A DNA stretch of 64,000 bases from contig NZ_JACRSQ010000003.1 in the NCBI RefSeq assembly GCF_014384895.1, positions 124,001 through 188,000 on the forward strand, in the 5' to 3' direction. Below the pieces are notes generated by a model. It had not been told where the DNA came from and did no database searches. It saw only the letters and a list, made by a program, of their open reading frames with translations. The stretch comes from Bianquea renquensis. Lineage in GTDB: Bacteria > Bacillota > Clostridia > Lachnospirales > Bianqueaceae. Position 1 is the stretch's first letter; each line of letters starts with the position of its first letter. The translations under genes were made by a program, and so were the position numbers. Below, piece by piece: positions 60,798 to 64,000 of this stretch.

Positions 60798-62819
60798 TCA
60801 CATCAGAACCCTCGCCACGAAAAAGACCAAAACAGCGACTCCGTAGGCGGCGGCCGTTTGATACAGCGCCGTCAAGAGCGCTTCCTTCCACGAGCCCATC
60901 TCTCGCTTTGTAGCTGCAAACGCCGCTACGCAGGGCATATACAGAATCGTAAAAGTCAAAAAAGCCAGGGCGCTGGCGGGAGTCGGAAAGATCGCGCCAA
61001 GTGCGGTTGAAAGCTGTAGGTCGTTGGCCGCACCGGTCAAGACCGTTAAGGTGCTGACAACCGTTTCCTTCGCTGTAAGTCCTGTGATTAAAGCGGTGGA
61101 CGCTCTCCAGTCTGAAAATCCCAGAGGGGTAAAAATTGGTGCGATCAGCGAGCCGATGGATGCAAGAATGCTATCTGCGCTGTCTGTCACCATGTTTAGA
61201 GACCAATCCATGCTCTGTAAAAACCAGATCGCGATAGACGCAATAAATATGATGGTAAAGGCCCGGTGAATAAAGTCTTTCGCCTTTTCCCACATATGCA
61301 GGAGAACGCTTTTGACCGTTGGCAGGCGATAGGCCGGCAATTCCATAACGAATGGCACCGGGTTGCCTTTGAACGCCGTACTCTTGAGAAGGAAGCCGGA
61401 CCCGATGGCGACTAAGATTCCCAGGACATAGAGCCCAATCATGACAAGGGCGCCATGTCTGGGGAAGAAAGCCGCTGTGATCATCCCATAGATGGGAAGC
61501 TTAGCGCTGCAAGACATAAAGGGTGTCAAAATAATCGTCATCTTCCGGTCCCGCTCGCTGGAGAGAGTGCGCGTAGCCATGATTGCTGGCACGCTGCACC
61601 CAAAGCCTATGAGCATCGGGACAAAGGAGCGCCCCGACAAACCGATCTTTCGCAGCAGCTTATCCATGACGAAGGCGACACGCGCCATATACCCGCTGTC
61701 CTCCAGCAAAGACAGAAAGAAAAACAAAAGGACGATAATGGGCAAAAAGGACAGCACACTGCCTACGCCGGCGCAAACGCCGTTAATCAACAGCGATTGT
61801 AGCCACTCACTGACATGGGCCTGAGACAGCGAAGACGATAGCCAGCCAGAAAACCAGCTAATTCCGCTCTCCAACAATTTCTGGAGGGGAGCGCCCAAGA
61901 CACTGAATGTCAGCCAAAAGATGAGAAGCATAACCAGCAAAAAGATGGGAATGCCAGCATATTTATGGGTCAAAACACGGTCAATCTGTTCCGAGCGGAT
62001 CTGTTCCTTTGTCTCCTGGTGCTTAACGACACAGTCCTGACACACCGCCTCGATGTACGTATATCGCATATCCGCCAAAGCGGCCTCCCGGTCTGTCTGG
62101 AGATTCGCCTCCATCTCCTGGACTACATGTTCGATGATATGGCATTGATTGTCCGTCAGCCTCAGAGCCTTTTCCATGGGTTCATCCCCTTCAACCAGCT
62201 TGGTTGCGGCAAACCGCGTAGGATATCCGGCTTCTTTCGCCTGGTCTTCAATTATATGGGCGATGGAGTGGATCGCCTTATGTACCTCGCCGGAGCAAAA
62301 GTCCATTTTGGCTGGCATCTTCCCCCCCTGTGCTGTCTTCATGAGCTGATCTATCAGATCCGCGATTCCTTCGTTTTTCCCCGCGGAAATGGGAATAACC
62401 GGAATTCCCAGATGCTCCGATAGCACATCCACATGGATCACATTGCCGCTTGCTCGCACTTCGTCCATCATATTGAGGGCCATCACCATGGGAATGCCCA
62501 GTTCCATCAGCTGCAGCGATAGGTATAGATTGCGCTCGATGTTGGTGGCATCCACGATATTGAGAATCACATCGGGATGCTCCTTCAGCACAAAATCTCT
62601 CGTCACCACCTCTTCTGAGGTATAGGGCGATAAGGAATAAATGCCAGGCAGATCCACGACCACCGCGTCTTTATGTGCTCGGATGCGCCCTTCCTTTTTC
62701 TCCACTGTAACTCCTGGAAAATTTCCAACGTGCTGATTGCTCCCCGTCAAACAATTGAACAAAGTGGTCTTTCCACTATTTTGGTTGCCTGCAAGGGCAA
62801 TCAAATACCCCTCTCTCAT
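60798..62819 (-). CDS. feoB: Ferrous iron transporter FeoB
   Basis: 673 residues. An N-terminal G domain (G1 GNQNSGKTTLFN, G3 DLPGIYSLSPYTSEE, G4 LNMMDE) is followed by a helical spacer and two Gate regions with FVPMLIGFGCSVPAIMATRTL and SDWRASTALITGLTAKE. It imports Fe2+. Its ATG overlaps the feoA stop by 4 nt. No FeoC is seen. Confidence 0.97.
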   Translation of the reverse strand: MREGYLIALAGNQNSGKTTLFNCLTGSNQHVGNFPGVTVEKKEGRIRAHKDAVVVDLPGIYSLSPYTSEEVVTRDFVLKEHPDVILNIVDATNIERNLYLSLQLMELGIPMVMALNMMDEVRASGNVIHVDVLSEHLGIPVIPISAGKNEGIADLIDQLMKTAQGGKMPAKMDFCSGEVHKAIHSIAHIIEDQAKEAGYPTRFAATKLVEGDEPMEKALRLTDNQCHIIEHVVQEMEANLQTDREAALADMRYTYIEAVCQDCVVKHQETKEQIRSEQIDRVLTHKYAGIPIFLLVMLLIFWLTFSVLGAPLQKLLESGISWFSGWLSSSLSQAHVSEWLQSLLINGVCAGVGSVLSFLPIIVLLFFFLSLLEDSGYMARVAFVMDKLLRKIGLSGRSFVPMLIGFGCSVPAIMATRTLSSERDRKMTIILTPFMSCSAKLPIYGMITAAFFPRHGALVMIGLYVLGILVAIGSGFLLKSTAFKGNPVPFVMELPAYRLPTVKSVLLHMWEKAKDFIHRAFTIIFIASIAIWFLQSMDWSLNMVTDSADSILASIGSLIAPIFTPLGFSDWRASTALITGLTAKETVVSTLTVLTGAANDLQLSTALGAIFPTPASALAFLTFTILYMPCVAAFAATKREMGSWKEALLTALYQTAAAYGVAVLVFFVARVLM

Positions 62820-63049
62820 TTCCCAAGCTCCTCTCGAATTTCAATCTTCGCCGCATCCTCCCGGCGGATTGTCAGAACGTAGCTTCTGAGGTATAGTTCG
62901 ATGGGATCGCCCATGGGCGCTACTTTTCGGACAAACACTCTGGTCTTCGGTGTGAGCCCCATATCCAAGAGCCTGCGGCGAAGAGCGCCTTCTCCCCCCA
63001 CGGAGACAATAATGCCGCCCTGTCCAGGCTTAAGAGAGTCTAGTGTCAT
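62816..63049 (-). CDS. feoA: FeoA-like protein
   Basis: 77 residues of SH3-like fold (LDSLKPGQGGIIVSV, LRRRLLDMGLTPKTRVFVRK, PMGDPIELYLRSYVLTIRREDA). It is the partner of FeoB. The start is ATG 63049 with GGGGAAG; the frame upstream lies in the promoter region. Confidence 0.94.
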   Translation of the reverse strand: MTLDSLKPGQGGIIVSVGGEGALRRRLLDMGLTPKTRVFVRKVAPMGDPIELYLRSYVLTIRREDAAKIEIREELGK

Positions 63050-63083
63050 GCTGCTTCCCCCCGCTGTGTTAATTAGCACTCTC

Positions 63084-63112
63084 ATCTTACGACACTCTCG
63101 ATTCTTTGTCAA
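63084..63112 (-). promoter_or_regulatory. Promoter of feoAB
   Basis: TTGACA (63107-63112), 17-nt spacer, TAAGAT (63084-63089) on the minus strand. A clear Fur or DtxR box was not recognised. Confidence 0.8.
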
Positions 63113-63253
63113 GAAGGTTCATGAAAAGTCCTGCCTACCTTCCGCTTACTGCTACATATTCAATCGAGCAGGGGACCGTAAGCATGTGATTTGACGACGC
63201 AAGGCAAAAGGGAGCATATGATCGATTTTGCATATTTCTTGCTCTTTTTTAGC

Positions 63254-63282
63254 TTGAACTAGGCAAGATTATGCTATATACT
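63254..63282 (+). promoter_or_regulatory. Promoter of the ADP-ribosylglycohydrolase-like gene
   Basis: TTGAAC (63254-63259), 17-nt spacer, TATACT (63277-63282), about 32 nt before the ATG. Confidence 0.8.
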
Positions 63283-63314
63283 GGAGGTAATTCAAATCTA
63301 AAGGAGGAATTGAC

Positions 63315-64000
63315 ATGGCAGGTTGGACATCTTTAGAAAAATTATTGCGTTTTGAGATCACGCAAAGGACAGAAGAAGGCTGCAAGACAGAAGGATACAA
63401 AGAAATGCTGGAGGCTTCCCCGAAGGACGAGGCTTCTCTGAATCAGCTGTATGACTCCCTCATGGCGCTCCCCATCGACGAATCTTTTCCGTATCAGGAG
63501 CCTTCCGATCTAGATGGAATCCGGCGCGAGCGGCCTGAACAGCAGCCTGCACCGGCAAGCGCATCCCCGTCCTATGACTTCTTCTTGGGCGCGTGGTTAG
63601 GGCGAAGCGCCGGCTGCGCCCTAGGAAAACCTGTGGAGGCGGGACCCTTTATGGGTGGTCAGAATGGCATTCCCGGCTGGAAAATGGTCTACGAGTGGTT
63701 TGCCGGCGCTGGAGCGTATCCCATCCACACCTATACCCCCGGCTCCTCCTCAGCGGAGCAGGTATATGGACTACGCGTCAATCCGAATCACAGCCTGCGG
63801 GAGACGATTCAGTACATGGAGACGGATGACGATATCCGCTATACCGTTTTAGGTCTGATTTTGATGGAACAAAAGGGACTGCAATGGGATACCTGGGATG
63901 TAGGGAATCTGTGGCTTACCCATCTCCCATACCACCTGGTCTGCACTGCGGAGCGCCAGGCCTATTTGAACCTCCCCTTTGCACATGACCGGTTGGCTAC
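63315..64000 (+). CDS. ADP-ribosylglycohydrolase-family protein, 3' end outside window
   Basis: 228 codons are visible. An N-terminal acidic extension of about 90 residues has no clear fold. The all-helical glycohydrolase begins with FFLGAWLGRSAGCALGKPVE and includes the metal-site-like METDDDIRYTVLGL. Members remove ADP-ribose from proteins or nucleotides, or act on related glycosides. AAGGAGG lies 7 nt before ATG 63315. The remainder is cut by the window end, so completeness cannot be judged. Confidence 0.85.
   Translation, partial: MAGWTSLEKLLRFEITQRTEEGCKTEGYKEMLEASPKDEASLNQLYDSLMALPIDESFPYQEPSDLDGIRRERPEQQPAPASASPSYDFFLGAWLGRSAGCALGKPVEAGPFMGGQNGIPGWKMVYEWFAGAGAYPIHTYTPGSSSAEQVYGLRVNPNHSLRETIQYMETDDDIRYTVLGLILMEQKGLQWDTWDVGNLWLTHLPYHLVCTAERQAYLNLPFAHDRLA

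Overview
The window reads as a chromosome segment of an anaerobic Clostridia-type Firmicute (gut Oscillospiraceae-like would fit). This rests on the whiA/glmR/rapZ/crh block with hprK, strong AGGAGG ribosome sites, frequent TTG/GTG starts, consensus sigma-A promoters, feoAB, a probable sodium-type F-ATPase and a B12-dependent microcompartment. GC content looks moderate to high, except in an AT-rich island at about 15.6-19.1 kb and patches at 20.2-22.5 kb. The genus assignment is inference only.

Layout. 1-6.3 kb (minus): the 3'-truncated gene of a large secreted protein with a dockerin-like EF-hand pair, then a two-component system. Related palindromes lie upstream of both units. 6.5-7.4 kb: a MarR-GNAT pair with a promoter bracketed by an inverted repeat. 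7.5-10.9 kb (plus): a structured repeat element, then a nucleoside salvage operon (amidohydrolase deaminase, 6-oxopurine phosphorylase, MtnA). 10.9-15.5 kb: a CmpB-like membrane protein, a siroheme sulfite/nitrite reductase with a CoA-disulfide reductase-rhodanese fusion, and a divergent LysR gene. 15.7-19.2 kb: an AT-rich accessory island with an unrecognised three-gene nuclease operon, a self-inhibited Fic protein, an orphan Phd-like antitoxin and tRNA-Leu(CAG). 19.4-22.8 kb: a lipoprotein, an ArsR-like regulator, an unknown gene and a divergent XRE regulator.

22.9-42.7 kb (minus) appears devoted to L-rhamnose (or related 6-deoxyhexose) use. It holds a GH106-like intracellular glycosidase, an SGNH hydrolase and an XRE regulator. 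Next to them is a complete-looking 1,2-propanediol-type microcompartment operon: class II aldolase, PduCDE, reactivase PduGH, PduO, PduP, a zinc alcohol dehydrogenase, six shell proteins and PduL. Upstream are rhamnulokinase and a DeoR regulator. The inferred path is rhamnoside to rhamnose, rhamnulose-1-phosphate, DHAP plus lactaldehyde, 1,2-propanediol, propionaldehyde, then propionyl-phosphate or propanol. Isomerase, propionate kinase and PduS are not in the window.

43.0-44.1 kb (plus) is an unrecognised gene behind a second copy of the 7.5 kb repeat. 44.3-50.6 kb (minus) is a regulatory and cell-wall block: murB-rapZ-glmR-whiA-crh, with a ROK kinase and hprK upstream. The HPr-like protein has Glu at the catalytic His15 position, so it should be a Crh-type signal protein only. 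50.7-59.1 kb (minus) is mscS and the atpZ-I-B-E-F-H-A-G-D-C operon, whose c subunit has a sodium-binding signature. 59.2-63.0 kb has a GH13 enzyme and feoAB. The window ends in a plus-strand ADP-ribosylglycohydrolase-like gene cut by the window edge.

The best candidates for something undescribed are the three-gene nuclease operon at 15.7-17.8 kb and the promoter-bearing repeat at 7.55 and 42.8 kb. The microcompartment, with its tagged aldolase and tagged zinc dehydrogenase, is the most elaborate recognisable system.
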